Shown piece after piece: positions 27,074-34,792 of a DNA stretch of 44,683 nt. Below the pieces are notes generated by a model that saw nothing but the letters and a program-made list of their open reading frames with translations, was not told the origin of the DNA and did no database searches. How positions within the stretch are numbered: the first letter of the stretch is position 1; each line of letters opens with the position of its first letter. The position numbers and the translations under genes were made by a program. Source of the stretch: Betaproteobacteria bacterium (GTDB taxonomy: Bacteria; Pseudomonadota; Gammaproteobacteria; Burkholderiales; Usitatibacteraceae); the NCBI GenBank assembly GCA_016791265.1, contig JAEUMY010000011.1:1-44683 (forward strand), read 5' to 3'.

Positions 27074-27139
27074 CACCGCTCCACTTTTCAGGCGTGTTTC
27101 CGGGCGTGTGTCAGGCAGCGCCGGGCCGCCTGCCCAATC

Positions 27140-27565
27140 ATGTTCGACATCGGATTTTCTGAACTGCTGGTCATCGGCGTGGTGGCCCTGCTCGTCATCG
27201 GGCCGGAGCGCCTGCCGAAGGTCGCGCGGACGGCGGGCATCTTGTTCGGCCGATTCCAGCGCTATGTCGCCAACGTCAAGAGCGACATCCAGCGCGAGAT
27301 GGACGCGAGCGAGCTCGCCAAGCTGAAGACCGAAGTGCAGGATGCCGCGCGCACGTTCGAACAAAGTGTCAATGAACAGGCGCGTGATGTCGAGGGCGGC
27401 GCCCGCGAGCTGGAGCAGTCGTTGACCGCCGCCGTCGATCCAACGCCGCCCCCGGCCGTCGACGCGGCCACGCCGGGCGCGGAAGGGGCGCCTTTGGCGC
27501 CCGAAGCGCCCGCGACGAGCGGCGAATATTCGCCCCCCACGACGCAGCAGAAGCTGATCGGCTGA
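27140..27565 (+). CDS. tatB: TatB, twin-arginine translocase receptor subunit
   Basis: A 141-aa protein: membrane helix FSELLVIGVVALLVIGPERL, hinge GPERLPKVARTAG, a long amphipathic helix (about 30-90) and a Pro/Ala-rich tail. The iterated palindrome is in the tail, read as GEYSPP in the third frame class. With TatC it binds twin-arginine signal peptides. Confidence 0.95.
   Translation: MFDIGFSELLVIGVVALLVIGPERLPKVARTAGILFGRFQRYVANVKSDIQREMDASELAKLKTEVQDAARTFEQSVNEQARDVEGGARELEQSLTAAVDPTPPPAVDAATPGAEGAPLAPEAPATSGEYSPPTTQQKLIG
27522..27533. repeat. Iterated palindrome copy 8
   Basis: 12-mer with flanks G and C (14-base palindrome GGCGAATATTCGCC) in the tatB tail, read as GEYSP. Confidence 0.95.
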
Positions 27566-27578
27566 TCCGCGCTCGGAC

Positions 27579-28346
27579 ATGGAAGAAACATTCATTTCCC
27601 ATCTCATCGAGCTCCGCAATCGGCTGGTGAAGTGCCTGCTCGCGTTCCTGCTTGTCTTTTTGCCGCTGGTCGTGCCGCCCTGGTTTCTCGCGGGGCATCT
27701 TTACGACTTTCTCGCTCAGCCCATGATGAGCGTGCTCCCCGAAGGCACCAAGATGATCGCGACTGGCGTCGCGGCGCCGTTTTTCATTCCAATGAAAGTG
27801 GCGGCACTGGCGGCCTTCGTGGTGGCTCTTCCCTATCTGCTCTATCAGGTGTGGGCATTCGTCGCGCCAGGTCTGTATTCGCACGAAAAGCGCTTCGTGC
27901 TGCCGCTCATCGTTTCCAGCACCGTGTTGTTCATCGCGGGTATGGCGTTCTGCCACTACTTCGTGTTTCACACCGTGTTCAGTTTCATCGCGGAGCTCGC
28001 GCCAAAGTCGATATCAGTGGCGCCCGACATCGAGAACTACTTCAACTTCGTCATCGGCATGTTTCTCGCCTTTGGCCTTGCGTTTGAAACGCCGGTGGTG
28101 GTGGTGGTGCTCGTGCGCACCGGGCTGGTCAGCATTGAGACTCTGATCGAGGTGCGCCGGTACGTGATCGTGGGCGCCTTCGTTGTGGCCGCCGTTGTGA
28201 CGCCGCCGGATGTCGTGTCGCAACTCGCGTTGGCGATTCCGCTTTGCATCCTGTACGAAGTGGGCATCATCGTCGCGCGTCTCACCGGCAAGGCGCCCAG
28301 GGCGGAGGGAAACACCGGCGACGCCGCCAGCGGTCCGAGCCGCTGA
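27579..28346 (+). CDS. tatC: TatC, twin-arginine translocase core
   Basis: A 255-aa protein with six membrane segments. Family motifs: TFISHLIELRNRLVKCLLAF at the N-terminus, LPYLLYQVWAFVAPGLYSHEKR, and FGLAFETPVVVVVLVRTG. The glutamate of the first loop and the FETP motif are intact. It recognises the twin-arginine motif. The stop codon lies inside a hairpin that also holds the stop of the convergent protease gene. Confidence 0.96.
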   Translation: MEETFISHLIELRNRLVKCLLAFLLVFLPLVVPPWFLAGHLYDFLAQPMMSVLPEGTKMIATGVAAPFFIPMKVAALAAFVVALPYLLYQVWAFVAPGLYSHEKRFVLPLIVSSTVLFIAGMAFCHYFVFHTVFSFIAELAPKSISVAPDIENYFNFVIGMFLAFGLAFETPVVVVVLVRTGLVSIETLIEVRRYVIVGAFVVAAVVTPPDVVSQLALAIPLCILYEVGIIVARLTGKAPRAEGNTGDAASGPSR

Positions 28347-28359
28347 CTCCTTCAGCGGC
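28339..28359. terminator. Hairpin spanning two convergent stop codons
   Basis: GCCGCTGA (28339-28346) pairs with TCAGCGGC (28352-28359) over a 5-base loop. The TGA of tatC and the TGA of the convergent protease gene are both part of the stem. No T-run follows, so termination is plausible but unproven. Confidence 0.4.
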
Positions 28360-29503
28360 GCGGCTTCGGCCGCTTCCCGATGACGATTTGGATGGGCACT
28401 TCCCTCTCCTTGCGGACAAAAGTCATGTTCGCGCGCGCGCCGGGCACCAGATCGGAAATCAACGCCCGCGCCGCCACCGAGTCCTGCACCGGCCGGCCGT
28501 TGACTTGCACCAGCACATCACCGGCTCTGACACCGGCTTTGTCCGCCGGCCCGCCATCTTGAACACCGGCAATCGCCGCGCCACGCGCGCTCCTGAGGTT
28601 GAGCGACTCCGCAAGATCCGGCGTCACATCGCCAACATCCACTCCGATCCAGCCGCGCGTGACCGTGCCGGTGGCGATGATCTGCTCCATGACGTTCTTG
28701 GCCATGGACACGGGGATGGCGAAGCCGATGCCCTGAGAGCCGCCAGACTGGGAATAGATGATGCTGTTGATGCCGATGAGATTGCCGCTGGTGTCGATCA
28801 AGGCGCCCCCGGAATTGCCCGGATTGATGGCGGCGTCGGTCTGAATGAAATTCTCGTAATTGTTCACGCCCAGCCGGTTGCGGCCGAGCGCGCTGATGAT
28901 GCCCATGGTGACGGTGTTGCCAAACCCGAACGGATCACCGATGGCGAGCACCACGTCGCCCACCTGCGCCTTGTCCGACTGGCCGAAGGTGATGGGCGGC
29001 AATTGCGGCCCGTCCACCTTCAGCACCGCGAGATCGGTGTCGGCGTCGGTGCCCACGACCTTGGCCGGGAACACGCGGCCGTCTGACAGCGCGATCTGGA
29101 TTTCGCTGGCGGACTCGATGACGTGCTCGTTGGTGAGGATGTAGCCTTCGGCGCTCACCACGACGCCTGAGCCCAGACTCGCCTGCGGCTCCGCCGGCGC
29201 ATCAGGAAAGAAGCGGCGCAGCAGCGGGTCGTTCAAGAGCGGATGGTTGCGCGGGACGCGGCTCCGCTTGCTGGTGGAGATGTTGACCACCGATGCCATG
29301 GCCTTCTTGGCGGCATCGTTGTAACTGCTCACGCGGGTCGCGCGTGTCGTCGCCGGCGCCATGCCGTCGAGCGGGGTCGACTCCCGGATTTCGACGACGC
29401 TTCGCCGCCAGGGATTCCAGTCCGGGCGAACCAGGCTCACCACGAACACGATGGCCAGCGTGATGGTGACAAACTCGGCAAACAGCAACCAGTACTTGCG
29501 CAT
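28352..29503 (-). CDS. DegS/DegQ-type trypsin-like serine protease with one PDZ domain
   Basis: A 383-aa protein. An N-terminal membrane helix (about 5-25) anchors a periplasmic protease domain with H127 (TNEHVIE), D157 (DTDLAVLK) and S231 (NPGNSGGAL), followed by a single PDZ domain (about 280-370). One membrane anchor and one PDZ fit DegS, the regulated protease that cleaves RseA; two-PDZ DegP/DegQ is excluded by length. The iterated palindrome lies directly upstream of the ATG, occupying the place of the ribosome site, and no SD is visible. Confidence 0.9.
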   Translation of the reverse strand: MRKYWLLFAEFVTITLAIVFVVSLVRPDWNPWRRSVVEIRESTPLDGMAPATTRATRVSSYNDAAKKAMASVVNISTSKRSRVPRNHPLLNDPLLRRFFPDAPAEPQASLGSGVVVSAEGYILTNEHVIESASEIQIALSDGRVFPAKVVGTDADTDLAVLKVDGPQLPPITFGQSDKAQVGDVVLAIGDPFGFGNTVTMGIISALGRNRLGVNNYENFIQTDAAINPGNSGGALIDTSGNLIGINSIIYSQSGGSQGIGFAIPVSMAKNVMEQIIATGTVTRGWIGVDVGDVTPDLAESLNLRSARGAAIAGVQDGGPADKAGVRAGDVLVQVNGRPVQDSVAARALISDLVPGARANMTFVRKEREVPIQIVIGKRPKPRR

Positions 29504-29504
29504 T

Positions 29505-29516
29505 GCGAATATTCGC
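29505..29516. repeat. Iterated palindrome copy 9
   Basis: 12-mer one base upstream of the ATG of the DegS-like gene, filling its ribosome-site position. Confidence 0.95.
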
Positions 29517-29547
29517 GTGGGTGGTGGACGCGGCCGCGGAAAAGACA

Positions 29548-29573
29548 GGGGCGCGGAGTATCGCCCGCGCCCC
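29548..29573 (-). terminator. Probable terminator downstream of mscL
   Basis: A 9-bp GC stem, GGGGCGCGG (29548-29556) with CCGCGCCCC (29565-29573), has an 8-base loop. Read on minus, the hairpin is followed by TGTCTTTTCC. It lies 40 bases beyond the mscL stop and upstream of the protease gene. Confidence 0.5.
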
Positions 29574-29612
29574 GCGAAATGGCAAATGGCCGTGGGTGGA
29601 AACGGGCCTCGA

Positions 29613-30038
29613 TCAGGGCTTCTTCAGAGCGTCGCGAATCTCGCGAAGCAGAACAATATCCTCAGGTGTTGCGGCCGGCGGAGCGGGCGGCGCCGCCTTC
29701 TTCAGCCGGTTGATTTGCTTCACCATCACGAAGATGATGAACGCGAGGATCGCGAAGTTGATCGCGATGCTGATGAAGTTGCCGTAGGCGAATACCGGTA
29801 TGCCGGCCTTTTTCAGCGCGTCCAAGGTCATCGGCACGCCGGCTGGCACGTCTTTCAGGGCGATGAAGAGATTGCTGAAATCGACATTGCCCAACACCCG
29901 GCCGACCAGCGGCATGACCAGATCATTGACGACCGAGTCGACGATCTTGCCAAACGCGGCGCCGATGATGACGCCGACCGCCAGGTCAACGACATTGCCT
30001 TTGACGGCGAACTCTTTGAATTCTGAAGCAAAACTCAT
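29613..30038 (-). CDS. mscL: MscL, large-conductance mechanosensitive channel
   Basis: A 141-aa protein. The N-terminal amphipathic helix ([20 protein letters not shown]), first membrane helix with [19 protein letters not shown], a periplasmic loop, second helix [20 protein letters not shown] and a C-terminal helix ([16 protein letters not shown]) are all standard. It opens under hypo-osmotic shock. A good AGGAG site lies upstream. Confidence 0.96.
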   Translation of the reverse strand: MSFASEFKEFAVKGNVVDLAVGVIIGAAFGKIVDSVVNDLVMPLVGRVLGNVDFSNLFIALKDVPAGVPMTLDALKKAGIPVFAYGNFISIAINFAILAFIIFVMVKQINRLKKAAPPAPPAATPEDIVLLREIRDALKKP

Positions 30039-30341
30039 TTTGGATCTCCTGGGGCTGAGCGTGATGTCCGTGGTCGGTGGTCCGGACGGGCGTCACGCCG
30101 GATTCGCGCCCGCCGCCACCCATCCGAGCCAGTCTAGCGGCGTGGCAAGGCCGGGGTCAATCCATGAATTGTGAACATAAGTGCCTTATTCAAATGAGAT
30201 TTTCGCGATGACATCGGAGAAACTCTTTAAGTCCAGGGGGGCAATCGGTTAGAATGGCGCGCTTGTCCGGGTGGACGCTGTCGGGTCGTAGCGCACGGCG
30301 ACGCCAATCCCACGAATCAGCCAAAAACAAGGGTCCAGAGG
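30039..30341. other. Divergent intergenic region mscL / petA
   Basis: A 303-base gap between two divergent genes. It holds the mscL ribosome site at its left edge and an AT-richer half from about 30165 that carries the likely petABC promoter. I see no gene, no tRNA and no copy of the iterated palindrome in it. Confidence 0.7.
30226..30255 (+). promoter_or_regulatory. Possible petABC promoter
   Basis: TTTAAG (30226-30231) and TAGAAT (30250-30255) are spaced by 18 bases, about 85 bases before the petA start. The -10 matches 5/6 of consensus, the -35 is weak. Confidence 0.35.
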
Positions 30342-30941
30342 ATGTCAGCGATAGTGGAAGAGGGAGTCGATCCCAAAAAGCGCCGGCTGTTGACCATCGC
30401 CACGGCGGCGGTGGGCGCGGCGGGTGCGGCGTCAGTCGCCGTCCCGTTTCTGTTCAGCATGAAGCCAAGTGCGCGGGCGCTGGCCGCCGGTGCGGCGGTC
30501 GAGGTCGACCTGTCGCTGCTCGAGCCGGGACAGCAGATCACCGTCGAATGGCGCGGCGCGCCCGTCTGGGTGTTGCACCGTACGCAGGACATGCTCACCC
30601 AATTGGCGAAGAACGACGGATTTCTCGCCGATCCCGCCTCGGGCAGCTCGAAGCAGCCGGAGTACGCCAAGAACGCGCATCGCTCGCGCGACCCGAAGTA
30701 CCTCGTGGTGAAGGGCGTATGCACGCATCTCGGCTGTTCCCCCACCAAGCGTAGCGAGATCGGTGCGGCGGCGGGCGACCTGGGCGCGGACTGGCCGGGC
30801 GGTTATTTCTGCCCCTGCCACCAGTCCAAGTTCGACTTGTCCGGCCGCGTGTTCAAGGGAATGCCCGCGCCGACCAACCTCGAAATTCCCCCGTACGCCA
30901 TCGCCGGCACCCGCTTGGTCGTTGGCGACGACAAAGCCTGA
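30342..30941 (+). CDS. petA: PetA, Rieske iron-sulfur subunit of the bc1 complex
   Basis: A 199-aa protein. The N-terminus has KKRRLLTIATAAVG, a twin-arginine-type signal anchor with the hydrophobic stretch at 17-39, so export of the folded 2Fe-2S domain by Tat (encoded 2 kb upstream) is expected. Cluster boxes are CTHLGC (127-132) and CPCH (157-160), giving two Cys and two His ligands plus the disulphide. First gene of petABC. Confidence 0.96.
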   Translation: MSAIVEEGVDPKKRRLLTIATAAVGAAGAASVAVPFLFSMKPSARALAAGAAVEVDLSLLEPGQQITVEWRGAPVWVLHRTQDMLTQLAKNDGFLADPASGSSKQPEYAKNAHRSRDPKYLVVKGVCTHLGCSPTKRSEIGAAAGDLGADWPGGYFCPCHQSKFDLSGRVFKGMPAPTNLEIPPYAIAGTRLVVGDDKA

Positions 30942-30954
30942 GCCCGAGGACACC

Positions 30955-32271
30955 ATGGCAGCCGCACCCAAAAATCACGACAACCTGCCCGGGGGCATTC
31001 TGGGCAAGGCCATCATCTGGGTTGACGACCGTTTTCCGCTGCTGGAGAACTGGAAGGCCCATCTTTCCGAATACTACGCGCCGAAGAATTTCAACTTCTG
31101 GTACTACTTCGGCTCGCTCGCCATGCTGGTCCTGGTGCTGCAAATCGTGACCGGCATCTTCCTCACGATGAATTACAAGCCGGACGCGGCCCTGGCCTTC
31201 GCCTCGGTCGAGTACATCATGCGCGATGTGCCTTGGGGTTGGCTGATCCGCTACATGCACTCCACGGGCGCTTCGATGTTCTTCGTCGTGGTGTATCTGC
31301 ACATGTTCCGCGGGCTCATGTACGGCTCCTACCGCAAGCCGCGCGAACTCATCTGGATTTTCGGTTGCCTCATCTATCTCACGCTGATGGCGGAAGCCTT
31401 CTTCGGCTACCTTCTCCCCTGGGGGCAGATGTCCTACTGGGGTGCGCAGGTGATCATCAACCTGTTCGCGACGGTGCCTTTCATCGGCGAAGATTTGGCC
31501 GTATGGATTCGCGGCGACTACAACGTGGGCGATGCGACGCTGAATCGCTTCTTCGCCTTCCACGTCATCGCGCTGCCTCTTGTGCTGCTGGGCCTGGTTG
31601 CCGCCCACATCCTGGCGCTGCATGAGGTGGGCTCCAACAACCCGGATGGTGTCGAGATCAAGAAAAACAAGGATCCCAAGACCGGCACGCCACTCGATGG
31701 CATTCCATTCCACCCGTACTACACGGTGAAGGACATTGTCGGCGTGGTCGTTTTCCTCATGATCTTCACGGTCATCGTGTTTTTCATGCCGGAGATGGGC
31801 GGCTACTTCCTTGAGTACAACAACTTTATCCCGGCCGATCCGCTGAAGACGCCCGAGCACATCGCGCCGGTCTGGTATTTCACCCCGTTCTACGCCATGT
31901 TGCGCGCGGTGCCGTCGATGTTCGGCTCCCAGTTCCCCGGTGTGGCGGTGATGGGGGCGGCGACGCTGATCCTGTTCGCGCTGCCTTGGCTGGATCGGGG
32001 CAAGGTGAAGTCGATTCGCTACCGCGGCCCGGTCTACAAGGCTTGGCTCTGGGCGTTCGTGGTGAGCTTCCTCATCCTGGGCTACCTGGGTGTGGTGCCG
32101 ACGACGGTGTGGGGCCAGTTGCCCAAAGGCCTGCCGCTCCTGGGCGGCATGGACACCGCGACCCTGGTTGCTCGCCTGCTGACCATCGTCTACTTCCTGT
32201 TCTTCCTCCTCATGCCGTGGTACACGAAAAACGACAAAGAGCTTCCGGAGCCGGAAAGGGTGACCTCGTGA
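30955..32271 (+). CDS. petB: PetB, cytochrome b of the bc1 complex
   Basis: A 438-aa full-length cytochrome b from the ATG at 30955, with eight expected membrane helices. Heme-binding His pairs lie in RYMHSTGASMFFVVVYLHMF and FAFHVIALPLVLLGLVAAHI. The Qo-site tetrapeptide is PVWY (IAPVWYFTPF) rather than mitochondrial PEWY. It carries quinol oxidation and reduction sites in the inner membrane. Its last codon overlaps the petC GTG start. Confidence 0.96.
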   Translation: MAAAPKNHDNLPGGILGKAIIWVDDRFPLLENWKAHLSEYYAPKNFNFWYYFGSLAMLVLVLQIVTGIFLTMNYKPDAALAFASVEYIMRDVPWGWLIRYMHSTGASMFFVVVYLHMFRGLMYGSYRKPRELIWIFGCLIYLTLMAEAFFGYLLPWGQMSYWGAQVIINLFATVPFIGEDLAVWIRGDYNVGDATLNRFFAFHVIALPLVLLGLVAAHILALHEVGSNNPDGVEIKKNKDPKTGTPLDGIPFHPYYTVKDIVGVVVFLMIFTVIVFFMPEMGGYFLEYNNFIPADPLKTPEHIAPVWYFTPFYAMLRAVPSMFGSQFPGVAVMGAATLILFALPWLDRGKVKSIRYRGPVYKAWLWAFVVSFLILGYLGVVPTTVWGQLPKGLPLLGGMDTATLVARLLTIVYFLFFLLMPWYTKNDKELPEPERVTS

Positions 32272-33020
32272 AGAAAAATTTCTTTGCCCATCTGATCGGG
32301 GCTGCATTGCTGGCGCTTCCGCTGGTTGGCGCCGCCGCGGGCGGGGCGGGCATCAAACTGGACTCCGCGCCGGTCAATCTCAAGGACAAGGCATCCCTGC
32401 AGCGCGGCGCCAAGACCTTCGTCAATTATTGCCTCAACTGCCATCAGGCTTCGATGATGCGGTACAGCCGGTTGACAGACCTTGAACTCACCGAGCAGCA
32501 GATCAAGGACAACCTCATGTTCGCCACTGACAAGATTGGCGACACGATGACGACGTCCCTTTCGTCCAAGGATGCCAAGGCTTGGTTCGGGGGTGTGCCG
32601 CCCGATCTTTCCGTGATCGCCCGGTCGCGCGGCGCCGACTGGCTCTACACGTTTCTGCGCAGCTATTACCGTGACGACAAGTCCCCGACGGGCTGGAACA
32701 ATCGCGCCTTCCCCGCCGTGGGCATGCCGCACGTTCTGCACGAGCTGCAGGGCGCGCAAGCCTGGCAGCAAGTGGGCGAGAAAAAGGGTCATGGCGGCGC
32801 GATGGAGCCGGTCATGAAACTGGTGCTGACCCAGCCGGGCGCGATGAAGCCGGTCGAATATGACCAGTTCGTGGGTGACCTCGTGAATTATCTGGTTTTC
32901 ATGGGGGAGCCCGCCGCCGCCAAGCGCACGCAGCTCGGTGTGCTCGTTCTGTTTTTCCTGACGCTCATGCTCGTGGTAGCGATGTTGTTGAAAAAGGAAT
33001 ACTGGAAGGACGTGAAGTAA
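32268..33020 (+). CDS. petC: PetC, cytochrome c1
   Basis: A 250-aa protein from a GTG at 32268 that overlaps the petB stop (GTGA). A signal peptide (1-24, LLALPLVGAAAG) precedes heme motif CLNCH; the sixth ligand Met is probably in AVGMPHVL. A C-terminal membrane helix (QLGVLVLFFLTLMLVVAMLL) and KKEYWKDVK tail are family typical. It passes electrons from the Rieske protein to soluble cytochrome c. Confidence 0.95.
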   Translation: MKKNFFAHLIGAALLALPLVGAAAGGAGIKLDSAPVNLKDKASLQRGAKTFVNYCLNCHQASMMRYSRLTDLELTEQQIKDNLMFATDKIGDTMTTSLSSKDAKAWFGGVPPDLSVIARSRGADWLYTFLRSYYRDDKSPTGWNNRAFPAVGMPHVLHELQGAQAWQQVGEKKGHGGAMEPVMKLVLTQPGAMKPVEYDQFVGDLVNYLVFMGEPAAAKRTQLGVLVLFFLTLMLVVAMLLKKEYWKDVK

Positions 33021-33042
33021 TTCGAGCGTTCGTCCAACTCAG

Positions 33043-33062
33043 GCCGCGCCTTCCGGCGCGGC
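33043..33062 (+). terminator. Hairpin after petC
   Basis: GCCGCGCC (33043-33050), loop TTCC, GGCGCGGC (33055-33062), then TTGCCGTTTCT. A stable stem in the right place after petABC, but the U-tract is interrupted. Confidence 0.5.
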
Positions 33063-33094
33063 TTGCCGTTTCTGAATGCCGCGAATTCGACTTA

Positions 33095-33106
33095 GCGAAT
33101 ATTCGC
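33095..33106. repeat. Iterated palindrome copy 10
   Basis: 12-mer with flanks A and G in the petC-sspA gap, 22 bases before the sspA start. Confidence 0.95.
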
Positions 33107-33127
33107 GATAAGAAAAGGTGACCCACC

Positions 33128-33727
33128 ATGATGACCCTGTACTCTGGCACCACTTGCCCCTTCAGCCACCGTTGCCGCATCGTCCTGTATGAAAAGGGCA
33201 TGGACTTCCAGATTCTGGATGTTGACCTCATGAACAAGCCGGAGGATCTGGCGGTCATGAACCCGTACAACCGCACGCCTGTGCTGGTCGAGCGCGACCT
33301 GGTGCTGTACGAGTCCAACATCATCAACGAGTACATCGACGAGCGCTTTCCTCACCCGCAGTTGATGCCGGCCGACCCGGTGATGCGCGCCCGCGCCCGG
33401 CTGATCTTGCATCGCATGGAGAAGGAAGTCTTCAATCACGTCGAGACGCTGGAGTACGGCACGCAGAAGCAGGCCGAGAAAGCGCGTCTGTACATCCGCG
33501 AAAATCTGGTGCAGATTGCGCCAATGTTCGTGAAGCAGAAGCACATGCTGGGCGAGGAGTTCTCCATGCTGGACGTGGCGATCGCGCCTTTGTTGTGGCG
33601 GCTGGATCACTATCAGGTTGAAATGCCCAAGACGGCGGCCCCGCTTCTGAAGTACGCGGAGCGTCTCTTCTCCCGCCAGGCCTTCATCGACTCGATGACC
33701 GCGTCGGAAAAGGCGATGCGGAAGTAA
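33128..33727 (+). CDS. sspA: SspA, stringent starvation protein A
   Basis: A 199-aa protein (two adjacent ATGs, 33128 and 33131). It has the GST fold: thioredoxin-like N-terminus TLYSGTTCPFSHRCRIVLYEKG, N-P-Y-N-R-TPVLVERDLVLYESNII, and the helical C-terminal domain. SspA binds RNA polymerase and affects stationary-phase and acid-stress genes. Paired with sspB, as usual after petABC in betaproteobacteria. Confidence 0.94.
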   Translation: MMTLYSGTTCPFSHRCRIVLYEKGMDFQILDVDLMNKPEDLAVMNPYNRTPVLVERDLVLYESNIINEYIDERFPHPQLMPADPVMRARARLILHRMEKEVFNHVETLEYGTQKQAEKARLYIRENLVQIAPMFVKQKHMLGEEFSMLDVAIAPLLWRLDHYQVEMPKTAAPLLKYAERLFSRQAFIDSMTASEKAMRK

Positions 33728-33737
33728 CGGAGCGCGC

Positions 33738-34211
33738 GTGTCGGTCCCGTCCACCAAGCCGTATCTCATCCGCGCCATTTACGAGTGGTGCGCCGAGGCC
33801 GGTCTGACACCCTACTTGTCGGTGAAGGTGGACTCGAACACGCGCGTGCCGCTGGAGTACGTCAAGAATGGCGAGATTGTGCTGAATATCAGCATGTCCG
33901 CCACGAGGAATTTGACCATCAGCAACGACTTTGTGCAGTTTTCCGCCCGCTTCAACGGTGCGTCGCGCGAGGTGTCGGTGCCGGTGTATGCGATCTCCGG
34001 CATCTTTTCGCGGGAGAACGGGCAGGGTCTGTTTTTCCAGCCCGAAGAGACGCCGGCGCCGGAGCAGTCCGCCGTACAATTCCACGAGACGGAACCCCAG
34101 ACGACGGAACTTGCCGTGGTTCAGCCTCCGCCCGCGCCGGATGCGTTGGCGTCCGTGCAGCCGCAGTCTGGACCGCAATCCGGAAAGGGTCGCCTCAAGT
34201 TGGTGAAGTGA
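33738..34211 (+). CDS. sspB: SspB, ClpXP adaptor
   Basis: A 157-aa protein from a GTG at 33738. The N-terminal substrate-binding domain (about 1-110) has PYLIRAIYEWCAEAGLTPYL and VPVYAISGIFSRENGQGLFF. A Pro/Gln-rich linker then leads to a C-terminal basic-hydrophobic tail GRLKLVK, the ClpX-binding (XB) motif. It delivers ssrA-tagged proteins to ClpXP. Confidence 0.94.
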   Translation: MSVPSTKPYLIRAIYEWCAEAGLTPYLSVKVDSNTRVPLEYVKNGEIVLNISMSATRNLTISNDFVQFSARFNGASREVSVPVYAISGIFSRENGQGLFFQPEETPAPEQSAVQFHETEPQTTELAVVQPPPAPDALASVQPQSGPQSGKGRLKLVK

Positions 34212-34275
34212 ACGCGACCGCGCAGTGACTGCGCCGTCAAGGAAGTACGATTTTTGCAGTGCGTAGTGGAAGCAT

Positions 34276-34351
<76 letters not shown>

Positions 34352-34390
34352 AATGCCTGGTTCTCATCCATTCACCCATGGGGTGGCGCC

Positions 34391-34792
34391 ATGTCAAAGC
34401 CTGGAAGTCGTGCAAAGAAGCCTGCCAGCTCGCCGGAGGGCGCCGCCCCTCGGCGAGCGCGCAGCGCCGCCCCCAGGATCGCAGAGGCGCATGCCAAATC
34501 CGAGGTTGCGGAACCGGTCACCACCGGAGATGGCGCACCTTACAGGCTGCCCGCCGATCTCCGCATAGGTTCTGCTGCGGAGGTCTATGCCGGACTGGCG
34601 GCGCTCAGGGGCGAGGTGCTGATCGATGGCGAAGCTGTGGCCAAGGTCGACGCGGCCGGGGTGCAGGCAGTGCTCGCGGCGTCGATACAAATCTCGCGCT
34701 CTGGCGGGCGCTGGCGCTGGCATAATCCTTCAGCGGTGTTCATTCAGGGCGCTGCCATGCTTGGATTGGGAGAATCCCTGCGGCTACCATGA
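34391..34792 (+). CDS. STAS-domain protein of the chemotaxis cluster
   Basis: A 133-aa protein. Residues 1-50 are low complexity (Ala, Lys, Ser, Pro, Arg). Residues 50-133 look like a STAS domain: YRLPADLRIGSAAEVYAGL, VLIDGEAVAKVDAAGVQAVL and a final helix. Such STAS genes often open beta/gammaproteobacterial che clusters; the role is unclear. Its stop overlaps the next start (ATGA at 34789-34792). The start could be further in, since no strong ribosome site is seen. Confidence 0.65.
   Translation: MSKPGSRAKKPASSPEGAAPRRARSAAPRIAEAHAKSEVAEPVTTGDGAPYRLPADLRIGSAAEVYAGLAALRGEVLIDGEAVAKVDAAGVQAVLAASIQISRSGGRWRWHNPSAVFIQGAAMLGLGESLRLP

Noticed and set aside
30853..32307. 484-codon minus frame opposite petB
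   Set aside because: Mirror frame of cytochrome b; rich in Arg, His, Gln, no domain or ribosome site.
34220..34234. Hairpin GCGCAG-TGA-CTGCGC after sspB
   Set aside because: Only 6 bp, 3-base loop, no T-run; too weak to call a terminator.
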